NCBI RefSeq assembly: GCF_001894825.1
Contig: NZ_BCWY01000036.1
Span: 26,381-90,380, forward strand
DNA from: Rhodococcus jostii NBRC 16295
GTDB taxonomy: Bacteria > Actinomycetota > Actinomycetes > Mycobacteriales > Mycobacteriaceae
Reading direction: 5' to 3'
DNA: 64,000 bases
The notes beneath the pieces are model-generated. The model was not told the origin of the DNA, made no database searches, and saw only the letters and a list, made by a program, of their open reading frames with translations. Of this stretch, positions 17,984 to 26,601 are shown piece after piece. Position numbers and translations under genes: made by a program. Position 1 is the first letter of the stretch, and every line of letters starts with the position of its first letter.

Positions 17984-18139
17984 CTACTCGGCTCCGGCGG
18001 TGGCCGCCACGCGCTCGCGCTCGTCGTCCTCGCGGAACATCGCTTCGATGCGATTCTTGATCTCCAGCGTGCTCATCGAGCCGCGGGTAGGAGCGAAGCT
18101 GCGGTGGCGGGCAGAGGTGGGGGTCGAGAATGTGTCCAT
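17984..18139 (-). CDS. 51-residue hydrophilic protein
   Basis: ATG 18139 to TAG 17984 encodes a short Arg/Glu-rich protein ending in a likely amphipathic helix (STLEIKNRIEAMFREDDERERV). GC at third codon positions is very high, which supports real coding. The ribosome site is weak. A downstream in-frame ATG (MSTLEIKNRIEAMF) is an alternative start. Family unknown. Confidence 0.5.
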   Translation of the reverse strand: MDTFSTPTSARHRSFAPTRGSMSTLEIKNRIEAMFREDDERERVAATAGAE

Positions 18140-18213
18140 GTAAGTGCTTTCTGTCTTCTGTGCCGGCAAGCGCCGCGTGGTGGTCGAGGGGTGCATCCGC
18201 GAGGCGGACACGG

Positions 18214-18432
18214 TCAGATGAGGAGTGCGGCGAGCGCAACGGCCGCGAGAACTGACACCGAGGTCGCTACCGCGACCAGGATGGATCCCGTCAGTACGAC
18301 GGCAGGCGCGGTGGCGGTTGCTGCCGAGACAGAAGCGATGTACACGGTCGGACGCAGGGTGTGGCGTGGCGGCTCGTCAGATGGCGGCGACGCGATGTGC
18401 TGGTCGTCCTGGTGCACGGTCGTGCGGGTCAT
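18214..18432 (-). CDS. Small membrane protein, 72 residues
   Basis: The polar N-terminal 30 residues are followed by two closely spaced or one long hydrophobic stretch (VYIASVSAATATAPAVVLTG and ILVAVATSVSVLAAVALAALLI). No family recognised. There is no strong ribosome site at ATG 18432. It is probably linked to the gene at 17984-18139, 75 bp downstream. A 7-bp inverted repeat (18488-18506) upstream could be its operator. Confidence 0.45.
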   Translation of the reverse strand: MTRTTVHQDDQHIASPPSDEPPRHTLRPTVYIASVSAATATAPAVVLTGSILVAVATSVSVLAAVALAALLI

Positions 18433-18487
18433 GTGTTGGCGTACCCCGTGGTAGCAGTCAAGTGACCTGAGTCACAAACTTACGAGT

Positions 18488-18506
18488 ATGTTGTACATCA
18501 CAACAT
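18488..18506. promoter_or_regulatory. Operator-like inverted repeat ATGTTGT-N5-ACAACAT
   Basis: Perfect 7-bp arms (18488-18494 and 18500-18506) around ACATC, about 55 bp upstream of the small membrane protein gene. The size and symmetry suit a dimeric helix-turn-helix repressor; no candidate regulator is adjacent. Confidence 0.4.
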
Positions 18507-19253
18507 GCCCCGCGCGCCAGTCGGTGCGATCCACATCCGGGTGGCGGTCGCTCCCCCACTGCCCAGCGTCCAGTTCGGGCGACTGGCCGGCAATCGCGCT
18601 CCGGCCTACCACTGCTCGACGGAAAGCCGCCGACCTGTGCCTCTGCGCTTGGCTCGAGTGGTGATCATGGAGTGTCGGAATCTGCGGGCTGTGGTGACTA
18701 CCGATGGCATCAACCGTTGGCGACCACGGAGTATTCGCTAAACCATGGTGTTCCGTCACAGACCGAGTTATATTCCTGAAAATAGGCCTCCCGAGGGATC
18801 GCGACTGGTGGAATGGCAGCGCCCTGACCGCGCCCGCCATCGGCAACTCACCGGCGGCTCGGCCGCGAGGGGGCCGCGCCAGTCCCCTCCGAGAACCTCA
18901 GGGCCGGCCAGCGGCCCCCTCTCCCCTGCCCTCCTTACCCGCCGTAAATGCGCGACGGACAGGTCACATTTGGGTCGTGAGACTCAGGATTTGGTGGCCA
19001 CTCCCCCAGGAGTACCGGAGGCGACCACCTAAGGTTCGCAAAACTTCGCTGTTCCGTCCGGGTCCGATCTGGGAACTCTAGCTGTCGGACCACGGCAGCC
19101 AGTCCTCACCCTGCGACTTCGGGAGTGTGGCGAGCGCGGACCTCCATGGATCAGAAAGCCGGACACTTCGAGGCATGCACTCCCCACGTGGGCGCGGCTA
19201 CACGGACGTGTCCCCTCCCCCGTAAGGCGACCTCCTGCTACCAGCCCTGCGAC
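18507..19253. other. Stretch of about 750 bp without a convincing gene
   Basis: All six frames give only short, low-quality reads with no motif, no ribosome site and mixed third-position composition. I see no tRNA or obvious structured RNA. It lies between the operator-like repeat and the end of corA and may hold decayed sequence. Confidence 0.4.
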
Positions 19254-20237
19254 TCAGAACCAGCCTTTGCGCTTCGCCCAGACGAGAAGCGCCCCGGACA
19301 TCGCGAGCATCACCAGGACGATCACAGCCACCCACACCCATTGCGTTCGTTCGTTGACGATGACGTTCATGCCGATGATTGAAGACAGGGCCGTGATCGG
19401 CAGGGTGACAGCCGCGATGACGGCGAGTCGCTCGGCGGCAATCGTCATCTTGGTGTTCGTACGCGCCTGATAGAACTCGATCGTGCCCTGCAGGTAGTCC
19501 TTCTGGCCTTTGGCCATCACGGTCAGATGCTGGAACTGATCGACTGCGTCGAGCAGCAGATCCTGCCCCTTTCCGGAGCCGAACGCTTCGATGGTCACCA
19601 TCCGGCCGTACACCTCGCGGCTCAATGCGGCCATCGTGCCGACTGTGAGCAAACCATGTCGGACCCGAAACATTTCGTCGAGAAAGGTTTCCGGGTCGCC
19701 GAGGTGCCCACCGGTAACCTGTTGCTCGAGTTTCCAGACGTCCTTGGTCAGGTCTGCCGTGTAGGCGCGCATCCGCGCCGTCAACGCAGCGAGCAGCGCG
19801 AACGACAACTCGAATCCGGTGTCGGGTTGCAGCTTGCCCGATTCCAGCCGACCCAGCACCGCGTTCACCTCGACCATCGCCGTCGAGGGGTCGATCGCCG
19901 GGTTCACGGGGCCGTGCACCGTCACCAGATACCTGCCACCGATGAACTGGTCCAACTCGATGTAGTGCACGTGCCCGTGCGCTCCCGACTGCGGTGCGTG
20001 CAGAACCACGAAGAAATGATCCTCATATCTGTGTACCTTCGGCACCTGATTGCGGTCCCTCGAATCCCGCACGGCGAGTGGATGAAACCTGAAAACGGTG
20101 GTCAATGCGTCTTCCGCCTGGTCGTCCCAGGTGGGGATATCCACCCAGACCAATCCGTCGGGCCGGTCGAGCAACATTCTCAGATCCGACACCGCACACG
20201 AACGCACACCCTCGTCGGAGATGAACCGGACGTCCAT
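19254..20237 (-). CDS. corA: CorA-family magnesium/divalent cation transporter
   Basis: A 327-residue protein with a cytoplasmic alpha/beta N-terminal domain, a long helical stalk (about residues 150-265) and two C-terminal transmembrane helices. The essential pore motif GMN follows the first helix (SSIIGMNVIVNERTQW), and a basic end (AKRKGWF) follows the second. It forms pentameric Mg2+ (Co2+/Ni2+) channels. The ATG at 20237 has GAGGAGG six bases upstream. No Mg-sensing leader is apparent. It is divergent from the NYN gene. Confidence 0.9.
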   Translation of the reverse strand: MDVRFISDEGVRSCAVSDLRMLLDRPDGLVWVDIPTWDDQAEDALTTVFRFHPLAVRDSRDRNQVPKVHRYEDHFFVVLHAPQSGAHGHVHYIELDQFIGGRYLVTVHGPVNPAIDPSTAMVEVNAVLGRLESGKLQPDTGFELSFALLAALTARMRAYTADLTKDVWKLEQQVTGGHLGDPETFLDEMFRVRHGLLTVGTMAALSREVYGRMVTIEAFGSGKGQDLLLDAVDQFQHLTVMAKGQKDYLQGTIEFYQARTNTKMTIAAERLAVIAAVTLPITALSSIIGMNVIVNERTQWVWVAVIVLVMLAMSGALLVWAKRKGWF

Positions 20238-20334
20238 ATCGGCCTCCTCGCACGACGAGCCTCATCTCCGTCATAGCACCCGCACCCGTGCAGTTGGGGT
20301 GACCCGCCGAATCCGGACGGAGCAGACTCAGGGT

Positions 20335-20736
20335 GTGACAGATGACAGGGCTGCGCTGATTGTGGTGGATGCTGCGAATGTCGTCGGCTCGAGGCCGAAC
20401 GGTTGGTGGCGTGATCGTGCCGGCGCGGCCCGACGGCTGCTCACACAGCTGAGCACGTGGGAACCGAATCCGGACGGACGAGCCGACGTGGTGGTCGTAC
20501 TCGAGGGTGCAGCGAAAGCCGCGATCGGTAGCGAGGACCCCGACAGCGTGCAGGTGGTGCCCGCGGAAGGCTCGGGTGACGACACGATCGTCGATGTAGT
20601 CGCGTCGGCGGTCGGGGAGGACCGTGACCGGCTGATCACCGTCGTCACGGCAGATCGCGGGCTCCGCCATCGAGTCGAGGCGCTCGGAGCCCGTACCGTC
20701 GGCCCGCGCTGGCTCCTGGATCGCATCGAGCTTTAG
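20335..20736 (+). CDS. NYN/PIN-like domain protein
   Basis: A 133-residue protein with the acidic nuclease-type signature of the NYN (YacP-like) fold: LIVVDAANVVGSRPNGWW (first Asp and Asn), VVVLEGAA, GSGDDTIVD and VVTADRGLRHR. These Asp residues would bind metal for RNA cleavage. The GTG start at 20335 has a poor ribosome site; upstream in-frame starts would run into the corA promoter. Its end overlaps the convergent FAD enzyme by four bases. RNA processing is plausible; the target is unknown. Confidence 0.7.
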   Translation: MTDDRAALIVVDAANVVGSRPNGWWRDRAGAARRLLTQLSTWEPNPDGRADVVVVLEGAAKAAIGSEDPDSVQVVPAEGSGDDTIVDVVASAVGEDRDRLITVVTADRGLRHRVEALGARTVGPRWLLDRIEL

Positions 20737-22346
20737 GGGCCATGGCCCTTTTGGGGCGTGACGACGAGGTCGAGTATGCGGCCACGAACTTTCCGGCGCG
20801 CCCATCCCCACCGCCCGTGATCGGCCAGTGCGGCGTGCGCAGCGTTGTATCCGCACATGCCGTGGACGCCACCTCCCGGGTGGGTGGCCGAACTGGCAAG
20901 GTACAGCCGGTCGATCAAAGTGTCCGGCCCGGACGAACCCGGAGTCGGACGGAAGACGAGCTGCTGGTAGAGCTGGGCGGTGCCACCGTTGACGGCTCCC
21001 CCGTGCAGGTTGGCGTTGCTCGCTTCCAGGTCTGAAGGGCGCTGCACGGTGCGTCCGACCACCCGGTCTCCGAATCCCGGCGCGTGCGACTCGAGCATTG
21101 CGTCGACGCGGTGCGCCAGCAACTCCGCGGACTCGTTGTCGGTGATCCCACGCGGGAGATGTGTGTAGGCCCACGCGCTTTCGGTCCCCTCCGGCGAACG
21201 ACTGGGGTCCGACGTCGTCATCTGGCCGAACAACAGGAAGGGATGGGTCGGGACGACACCCGTGGTGAGGTCGGCCATCCATCGGACCAGTCCGTCGTCG
21301 TCGGCGCCCAGATGCACGGTTCCGGCGGATTCGAGACTCCGCGACCGCCACGGAATCTTGCGGTCGAGCGCGTAGTTCACTTTCACGACAGGGGTGTCCC
21401 ATTCGAATTTTTCGAGGTCGCGCCGGACACCACCCGGGACCACGGAAGGCTCCAGCAATCCTCCGTACAACGCGGGCGCCGAGACATCGGCGAGCACGGC
21501 GCGCCGGACAATGTATCGGTCGCCGCCCGCGGTCCGCACCTCTCGGGCCGCTCCCCCGGTCACGTGTATCGACGTCACTTCCTCGCCGCAGCGGATCTCG
21601 GCGCCGTTCCGTCTCGCCCGTTCTGCCATCGCCGCCGAGAGGGCGCCTGCCCCGCCGACCGGGACCACGTACCCGTCGTCCTGCGCGAGCATGGTCAGCA
21701 GATATCCCATGACTCCGCTGCCCGGTGCATCGACGGGTGTGTCGGCGTGCATCGCGTTGCCCAGCAACAGCACCCGTGCCGCCTCCCCGTCGAACAACTC
21801 GTGCGTCATCCGACGCGCGGGGAGCATCAGGAAGCGGACGAGCCGGAGGGCTTCCGCGGTGCCGAGTTGGGACAGCAGTCGCCGAGGACCACGGACAGGG
21901 GGAAACGGGCTGAACAGGGTGTCGAGGAAGGGTTCCTTCACGTCCTTCCACTGCTCGAACAACCGGAGCCATGCCTGCCCGTCGCCCGGCTGCCTCCGTT
22001 CGAGGTCGGCCGCGGTGTCGGCCGGATCCTCGCGGATCAACGGGGCGTCGTCGTCGTCCGGGCTTCTGGGGTGCCCGACCGCCGCGGGCGCCTTGCTCCA
22101 CCGCAGACCGACACCCTCGAGGTCGAGGTGGCGGATCGCCGGAGACACCGCCGCCAGAGGATAGAACGCGCTGAACAGGTCGGTGCGGAACCCCGGGAAC
22201 AGTTCTGCGGAGCGGACCGCGCCACCCGGTTCCGGTTGGTGCTCGAGGAGGGCGACATCCCAGCCGGCCTCCGCCAGGGTGGCCGCCGCGGCGAGACCGT
22301 TGGGTCCGGCACCGATGACGACGGCGTCGACTGTGTGCACTGTCAC
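20733..22346 (-). CDS. FAD-dependent oxidoreductase, phytoene desaturase/carotenoid type
   Basis: A 537-residue protein beginning with the dinucleotide-binding motif VVIGAGPNGLAAAATLAEAG, then EHQPEPGGAVRS, and ending with the FAD-contact block ATHPGGGVHGMCGYNAA. This is the CrtI-like NAD(P)/FAD oxidoreductase family. The substrate is uncertain; no other carotenoid gene is adjacent. GTG 22346 or GTG 22340 may be the start, both with poor ribosome sites. The gene begins 5 bp after the SRPBCC gene, so they form one operon. Confidence 0.78.
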   Translation of the reverse strand: MTVHTVDAVVIGAGPNGLAAAATLAEAGWDVALLEHQPEPGGAVRSAELFPGFRTDLFSAFYPLAAVSPAIRHLDLEGVGLRWSKAPAAVGHPRSPDDDDAPLIREDPADTAADLERRQPGDGQAWLRLFEQWKDVKEPFLDTLFSPFPPVRGPRRLLSQLGTAEALRLVRFLMLPARRMTHELFDGEAARVLLLGNAMHADTPVDAPGSGVMGYLLTMLAQDDGYVVPVGGAGALSAAMAERARRNGAEIRCGEEVTSIHVTGGAAREVRTAGGDRYIVRRAVLADVSAPALYGGLLEPSVVPGGVRRDLEKFEWDTPVVKVNYALDRKIPWRSRSLESAGTVHLGADDDGLVRWMADLTTGVVPTHPFLLFGQMTTSDPSRSPEGTESAWAYTHLPRGITDNESAELLAHRVDAMLESHAPGFGDRVVGRTVQRPSDLEASNANLHGGAVNGGTAQLYQQLVFRPTPGSSGPDTLIDRLYLASSATHPGGGVHGMCGYNAAHAALADHGRWGWARRKVRGRILDLVVTPQKGHGP

Positions 22347-22351
22347 GGCGG

Positions 22352-22888
22352 TCAGGGTTTCGTCTTGTGCTCGGCGAGAAACGACAGCCGGCGTAGGCAT
22401 TCCAGGTTTCGTGGGAGGACGGCGAGGTCTTGCGCCGTCTGCGGAACCCACTTCAGGGGAGCGGAGGCAGCGCCCTCGGACATGGCGAGGTGGCATCCGG
22501 ATTCACGGGGTTCCAGTCGCAGACAGACGACCGCCTTCGCCGGGTACACCTGAGCGAGGAGTCGGAGTTCTCGGTTCTCTTCGGCGAAGAGAACTTCGGT
22601 GGAGTCGTCGATCAGCGCGGGCCAGGCACCGACCGAATGGTGCAGGCGACTTCCGACCGCAGGCCAGTCGGCGGAGACGGCACGCATGCGTGACGCCCCG
22701 ACCACCCAGGACGGGTACAGCCACCCGTTGGCGAGAACGGACCACACGTCCGAGGCCGAAGCCGACGTGTCTCGATGTGCCTCGATGACGATCTCTCCCT
22801 CGAACCGGAACGTGACGGACGTTCGGCGCTTACCCCGGTTCCCCGGATCGAAAACGTACGCCGGGCCTAGGCCTCGTGCGAGGCCCAT
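22352..22888 (-). CDS. SRPBCC (START-like) ligand-binding protein
   Basis: About 178 residues with the Bet v1-like pattern: IVIEAHRDTSASASDVWSVL at the first strand and helix, WPAVGSRLHHSVG mid-domain and a C-terminal helix LPRNLECLRRLSFLAEH. These folds bind hydrophobic small molecules. The start is uncertain: the ATG at 22888 has GGAGG almost touching it and overlaps the upstream gene by 22 bp. It sits directly before the FAD oxidoreductase and may present or sense its substrate (inference). Confidence 0.65.
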   Translation of the reverse strand: MGLARGLGPAYVFDPGNRGKRRTSVTFRFEGEIVIEAHRDTSASASDVWSVLANGWLYPSWVVGASRMRAVSADWPAVGSRLHHSVGAWPALIDDSTEVLFAEENRELRLLAQVYPAKAVVCLRLEPRESGCHLAMSEGAASAPLKWVPQTAQDLAVLPRNLECLRRLSFLAEHKTKP

Positions 22889-23094
22889 GCCTCCGCGATC
22901 TCGGGATAGACGGCGGCGATCTCGTCGACACGATCGTCGGTCGCTGTGTCGATCTCGGCCCGGTGGCGCTGCGCTGTGACCAGCGGACCCTCCGCACCTT
23001 CGGTGCCGGAGCCGCCGGCAGGTGCGTTCGCTTCCCATTCGTGAATGACCTCGTCGAGGCGCAGGGCCACGAATTCCTTCTTACTCTCACTCAT
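22867..23094 (-). CDS. 75-residue acidic hypothetical protein
   Basis: A small acidic protein, SESKKEFVALRLDEVIHEWE... ending AAVYPEIAEAWASHEA, likely helical. AAAGGA lies upstream of two tandem ATGs (23097 and 23094); the second has better spacing. It lies between the Ndh-like gene and the SRPBCC gene on the same strand, so it is probably part of that operon. Family unknown. Confidence 0.6.
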   Translation of the reverse strand: MSESKKEFVALRLDEVIHEWEANAPAGGSGTEGAEGPLVTAQRHRAEIDTATDDRVDEIAAVYPEIAEAWASHEA

Positions 23095-23131
23095 CATCTG
23101 TCCTTTCCTTGTCGACGAGTAGTCGTCGTGT

Positions 23132-24454
23132 TCAGGTCTGCGCTCCGACGCCCTCGCTGGCCGCGAACCGTGATTCCTCGTCGGTGACGAGCCCGATCGA
23201 CACGAGTGGGCGGGGGAACAGCAGATCGGTGAGGTAGGCGAGCGCGACCGCCCAGCGGTTGGCCGCATTCGGCATGGCGTAGAGGTGGTATGCCCGCGTG
23301 ACCACCTTCGCGAGGAACCCTGACAGTTGGATGTTCAGGGGGTTCGCGACGGCAAACCCCGGACCCAAATCGACGACGAGACCCATGTCGCGGTGGGTGT
23401 AGGGCTTCGCGTCGCCGATTCCCAGGCTCGCGGCGACGTTGCGGGCCAGGGCCCGTCCCTGCCGGACCGCGTGCTGGGCGGTCGGCGGGGTGATCGATCC
23501 GCTGTTCCGCAGATCGGGAACTGCCGCCGCGTCGCCGCCCGCGAAGACGTCGGGATGCCCCTCCACCGAGAGGTCGGGGCGCACCGTCAGCCTCCCCTTC
23601 TCGGTGGGTAACCCGAGCGTGTCGATGAGCGGGCCGGCGGTCACTCCCGTCACCCATGCGACGGTGCGTGTGGGAACTACGGTGCCGTCGTCGAGCGTGA
23701 CGTGGTCGGGACCGAGTTCCGTCAGCGTGGTTTCCAACCGCACGTCGATGCCACGTGAGCGCAATACCTCCAGCACCTTTCTGCCCAGCTTCTCCCCCAC
23801 CTCGGGCATCACCGTGTCGGCGGCGTCGAGCAGAAGGAAACGGACCTCCTTCGGGTCCAGGCCGCGCCGGGAGGCTGCCTCGTCGGCCAGGGCACGCAGC
23901 TGTGCCGTGAGTTCCGTCCCTGCGTAGGATGCGCCCACCACCACGACCGTCCGGCGTGCCCGAGCGACCAGCGGGTCGGTGTCCCGCTCGGCCAGTTCGA
24001 GCTGGGTGAGGAGCTGGTCGCGGAAGAAAAGTGCCTCGGCCGGAGTCTTCAGGCCCCTGGCGTGCTCCGCGAGACCGGGGATGTCGAACAGGCGAGTGAC
24101 CGATCCCGGGGTGAGCACCACCCTGTCCCAGGACACGTTCTCGACTCCCTGTTCGCAGTCGGTGACGTGCAGGGTCCGGGAGTCGAGGTCGACGGAATCG
24201 ACGCGGCCCTTCACCAGTTCGACATTCGGCAGTGCCTCGGACAGGGGAACGGTGACGAACCGTGCGTCCAGGATTCCGCCCGCCACCTCGGGCAGCAGCG
24301 GTGTGTACAGCATGTAGTCGTGCGGGGAGATCATGGTGATGCGGGCATCGGTCCCCGCGAGACGCCGCGTCAGGGCACGGGCGCACTCGAATCCGGCGAA
24401 GCCGCTTCCCACCACGACGATGCGTGTCGACTGTCCAGCTGCTTCGTGGGTCAT
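23132..24454 (-). CDS. Type II NADH dehydrogenase-like FAD oxidoreductase
   Basis: A 440-residue pyridine nucleotide-disulfide-type flavoprotein with two Rossmann motifs, VVVGSGFAGFECA (about residue 13) and VVVVGASYAGTELTAQL (about residue 172), plus VFAGGDAAAVPD for FAD. The C-terminal region has LLFPRPLVSIGL, the membrane-anchor type end of Ndh-2 enzymes. It likely passes electrons from NADH to menaquinone without proton pumping. The ATG at 24454 has a weak ribosome site. It heads a minus-strand run with the acidic protein, SRPBCC and FAD genes. Confidence 0.8.
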   Translation of the reverse strand: MTHEAAGQSTRIVVVGSGFAGFECARALTRRLAGTDARITMISPHDYMLYTPLLPEVAGGILDARFVTVPLSEALPNVELVKGRVDSVDLDSRTLHVTDCEQGVENVSWDRVVLTPGSVTRLFDIPGLAEHARGLKTPAEALFFRDQLLTQLELAERDTDPLVARARRTVVVVGASYAGTELTAQLRALADEAASRRGLDPKEVRFLLLDAADTVMPEVGEKLGRKVLEVLRSRGIDVRLETTLTELGPDHVTLDDGTVVPTRTVAWVTGVTAGPLIDTLGLPTEKGRLTVRPDLSVEGHPDVFAGGDAAAVPDLRNSGSITPPTAQHAVRQGRALARNVAASLGIGDAKPYTHRDMGLVVDLGPGFAVANPLNIQLSGFLAKVVTRAYHLYAMPNAANRWAVALAYLTDLLFPRPLVSIGLVTDEESRFAASEGVGAQT

Positions 24455-24503
24455 GTAGGAGTCATTTCCCAACTCGGTGTCGAACGAAACAACCGGCCGC
24501 GCG

Positions 24504-24529
24504 GTGTGAGGACGCGAGAATGCGGGTAC
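24504..24529 (+). promoter_or_regulatory. Candidate SigF-type promoter, GTGT-N16-GGGTAC
   Basis: GTGT (24504-24507) and GGGTAC (24524-24529) with 16-base spacing lie 48 bp upstream of the DUF4235 gene. The -35 is one base off GTTT. Confidence 0.35.
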
Positions 24530-24577
24530 TCGACTTGCCGAGAACGATCGACGAGGCCGAATGCGAAGGGCGCGAAC

Positions 24578-24847
24578 ATGAGTGCCGTATCGAAGGCAAT
24601 GTACACACCGTTGGCACTCGCTGCGAGTGTCGGCGGTGGGATCGTGGCGGGTGCGGTGTTCGGTCAGCTGTGGAAGCGGGTCGCGGGTGAATCCGAGGCT
24701 CCCGACCCGAAGGATCTCTCCCGGAGTACGCGTGAAGTGTTGATCGCGGCCGCACTGCAGGGCATCATTTTCGGACTGGTGAGGGCTGCGATCGACCGGG
24801 CCGGGGCACGGGGGTACCGGAAGCTGGCCCACGCCGACCCCCGCTAG
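24578..24847 (+). CDS. DUF4235-family small membrane protein
   Basis: An 89-residue protein with an N-terminal hydrophobic helix (LALAASVGGGIVAGAVFGQLWKRV) and a second at about 55-70 (VLIAAALQGIIFGLVRAAIDR). This is the DUF4235 pattern, found in many actinobacteria and usually stress-linked; function unknown. The ATG at 24578 has AAGGG eight bases upstream. A SigF-like promoter candidate precedes it. Confidence 0.75.
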   Translation: MSAVSKAMYTPLALAASVGGGIVAGAVFGQLWKRVAGESEAPDPKDLSRSTREVLIAAALQGIIFGLVRAAIDRAGARGYRKLAHADPR

Positions 24848-24887
24848 AAAACAGTCAGTTGTCACCGAACACACCTAGGCTGAGCCG

Positions 24888-25535
24888 ATGCGTACTCGAT
24901 TCGCGGAAAACCTCGACAGCCTCGCCGGCGATCTCGCCGGCATGTGCAGGCTGTCCGTCACCGCGATGTCGGAGGCGAGCGACGCACTGCTGCAGGCAGA
25001 CCTCGAGCTCGCCGAACACGTCATCGACGTGAGCGGCGAGCTCGACGATGCCGCCGCCCACTGGGAGAAACGCGCATTCGCGCTTCTGGCCCTGCAGGCC
25101 CCGGTGGCGCACGATCTCCGTTTCATGGTCGGTGGGCTGCACATCTCCGCAGACGTGCACCGCATGGGCGGTCTCGCGGTCCATATCGCGAAGATCGCCC
25201 GTCGACGGCACCCCGATCACGTGGTGCCCGACGAGGTACTGGACGTATTCACCGAGATGGGCGCCGTCGCCGTCGCTCAGGCGAAGGAAACCGAGGAGGT
25301 GCTGCGGTACCGCGATCCGGAGCGGGCGCGCGATCTGCTGACCGCGGACGAGACGATGGACGAACTTCATCGGAGCCTGTTCACGATCACACAGGCAGAC
25401 AACTGGCCGCACGGTGTCCAGTCGGCTGTCGACATCACGTTGCTCGGCCGATTCTACGAGCGGTTCTGTGACCACACCGTGGAGATCGGCAGACGCGTCA
25501 TTTTCCTGGAGACGGGCAACCTGCCCGAGCAGTGA
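24888..25535 (+). CDS. phoU: PhoU-type phosphate signalling regulator
   Basis: A 215-residue protein of two PhoU three-helix bundles. The repeats show the metal-binding E/D-x3-D type motif, with LQAPVAHDLRFMVGGLHISADVHRMG in the first and LLGRFYERFCDHTVEIGRRVIF in the second. PhoU proteins link Pst phosphate uptake to PhoR signalling and persister physiology. A second copy is at 58774-59421; neither is beside pst genes. The last 38 bp overlap the convergent queA gene. Confidence 0.9.
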   Translation: MRTRFAENLDSLAGDLAGMCRLSVTAMSEASDALLQADLELAEHVIDVSGELDDAAAHWEKRAFALLALQAPVAHDLRFMVGGLHISADVHRMGGLAVHIAKIARRRHPDHVVPDEVLDVFTEMGAVAVAQAKETEEVLRYRDPERARDLLTADETMDELHRSLFTITQADNWPHGVQSAVDITLLGRFYERFCDHTVEIGRRVIFLETGNLPEQ

Positions 25536-26601
25536 GGTCCCGGCACCGCCGAAGCAGGAGCGCGCTGTCCCCGAACTCGTGCCACAGGTATCCGCCCGCC
25601 AGCGCTTCGTCGTAGGCGTGGCGGACAGCCGCCGCCCCCACCACCGATTCGAGCAGCATCAGATGTGATGCGCCCGGCGCGTGCCAGCCCGTGATCAGAC
25701 CGTCCACCACCCGCGTCGGCCGCCGGGCGCTCAGCACCAGGTCCGTCCAGCCGGCGCCCGCGACCGCCCGCCCGTCGGAGGTGGCCCGCGTCTCGAGGGC
25801 CCTGGTCACGGTGGTACCGACTGCGATGACGCGGCCGCCGGCGGCTCGGCGGTCGTTGACGAGCCGGGCCGTCGGCTCCGGCACCTCGTACCGTTCCGGG
25901 ATCGGCGGCTCCCCCCGCTCCGGCGAGGAGACGCCCGTGTGGAGCAGTACCGGCGCCACGACAACCCCCGACGTCACGAGTTCGGTGATAACCGCGTGGG
26001 TGAACGGCCGTGCAGCACTAGCTATCTCGGCGCTGCCACCGATGCGGCCGAAGATCGTCTGATAGTCCGGCAGGGGCCAGTGCTCGGGGACGTACGCGTA
26101 GGTGATCGGACGGCCCGACGTGGCGAGCAGTTCCGTGGGCACGTCCGTGACGCCGTCGATTCCGGCCCGCCACAGCCGGGTCGAACCTCGGGGCCAGGGT
26201 TCTGCGAGCGTGGCAACAGCGCCGAGCGGCAGACTGATTCGCGTTCCCGCACCGACCGAGCCGAGGGCGCCGGCCACCGGTCCCGGCGCCCGCACCTCGA
26301 CCGCCCACTCGCCGTGCTCGAGTTCCGTGGAGAAGTGCACGACCACCGGTCCCACCCCGGCGACGGTCCCGTCCACTGCCGCCGCCAAGGTCGACGACGT
26401 GTTGACCACCACCACGTCGCCCGGACGGAGGTACCGCGGAAGTTCATGAAATCTGCTGTGCTCCACCCTACCTCGATCGGATACCAGCAGCCGGACCGCG
26501 TCGCGTCGCAGCCCCCGACTCTCCGGTGGACCGCTCGCCTCCAACCGCCGCGGCAGGACGAACCGGAGCTCGGCCGCGGCGGCCGTTCGGGCGCCGGTCA
26601 C
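25498..26601 (-). CDS. queA: S-adenosylmethionine:tRNA ribosyltransferase-isomerase (QueA-like)
   Basis: A 367-residue protein resembling QueA, which moves the ribosyl moiety of SAM to preQ1 in tRNA to form epoxyqueuosine. Family marks are the N-terminal LPRYLRPGDVVVVNTSSTL (QueA D-x-L-x-x-G-D-V-x-x-x-N-D/T), YAYVPEHWPLPDYQTIFG, and near the end GLITGWHAPGASHLMLLESVVG. The GTG at 26601 overlaps the SDR stop by four bases. Queuosine enzymes are unusual in actinobacteria and no tgt is nearby, so the actual substrate may differ. The 3' end overlaps phoU by 38 bp. Confidence 0.78.
   Translation of the reverse strand: MTGARTAAAAELRFVLPRRLEASGPPESRGLRRDAVRLLVSDRGRVEHSRFHELPRYLRPGDVVVVNTSSTLAAAVDGTVAGVGPVVVHFSTELEHGEWAVEVRAPGPVAGALGSVGAGTRISLPLGAVATLAEPWPRGSTRLWRAGIDGVTDVPTELLATSGRPITYAYVPEHWPLPDYQTIFGRIGGSAEIASAARPFTHAVITELVTSGVVVAPVLLHTGVSSPERGEPPIPERYEVPEPTARLVNDRRAAGGRVIAVGTTVTRALETRATSDGRAVAGAGWTDLVLSARRPTRVVDGLITGWHAPGASHLMLLESVVGAAAVRHAYDEALAGGYLWHEFGDSALLLRRCRDLTARAGCPSPGK

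Noticed and set aside
18507..19253. Several small open frames (for example 18505-18741 and 18704-19081)
   Set aside because: Poor codon bias, no ribosome site, no recognisable motif.
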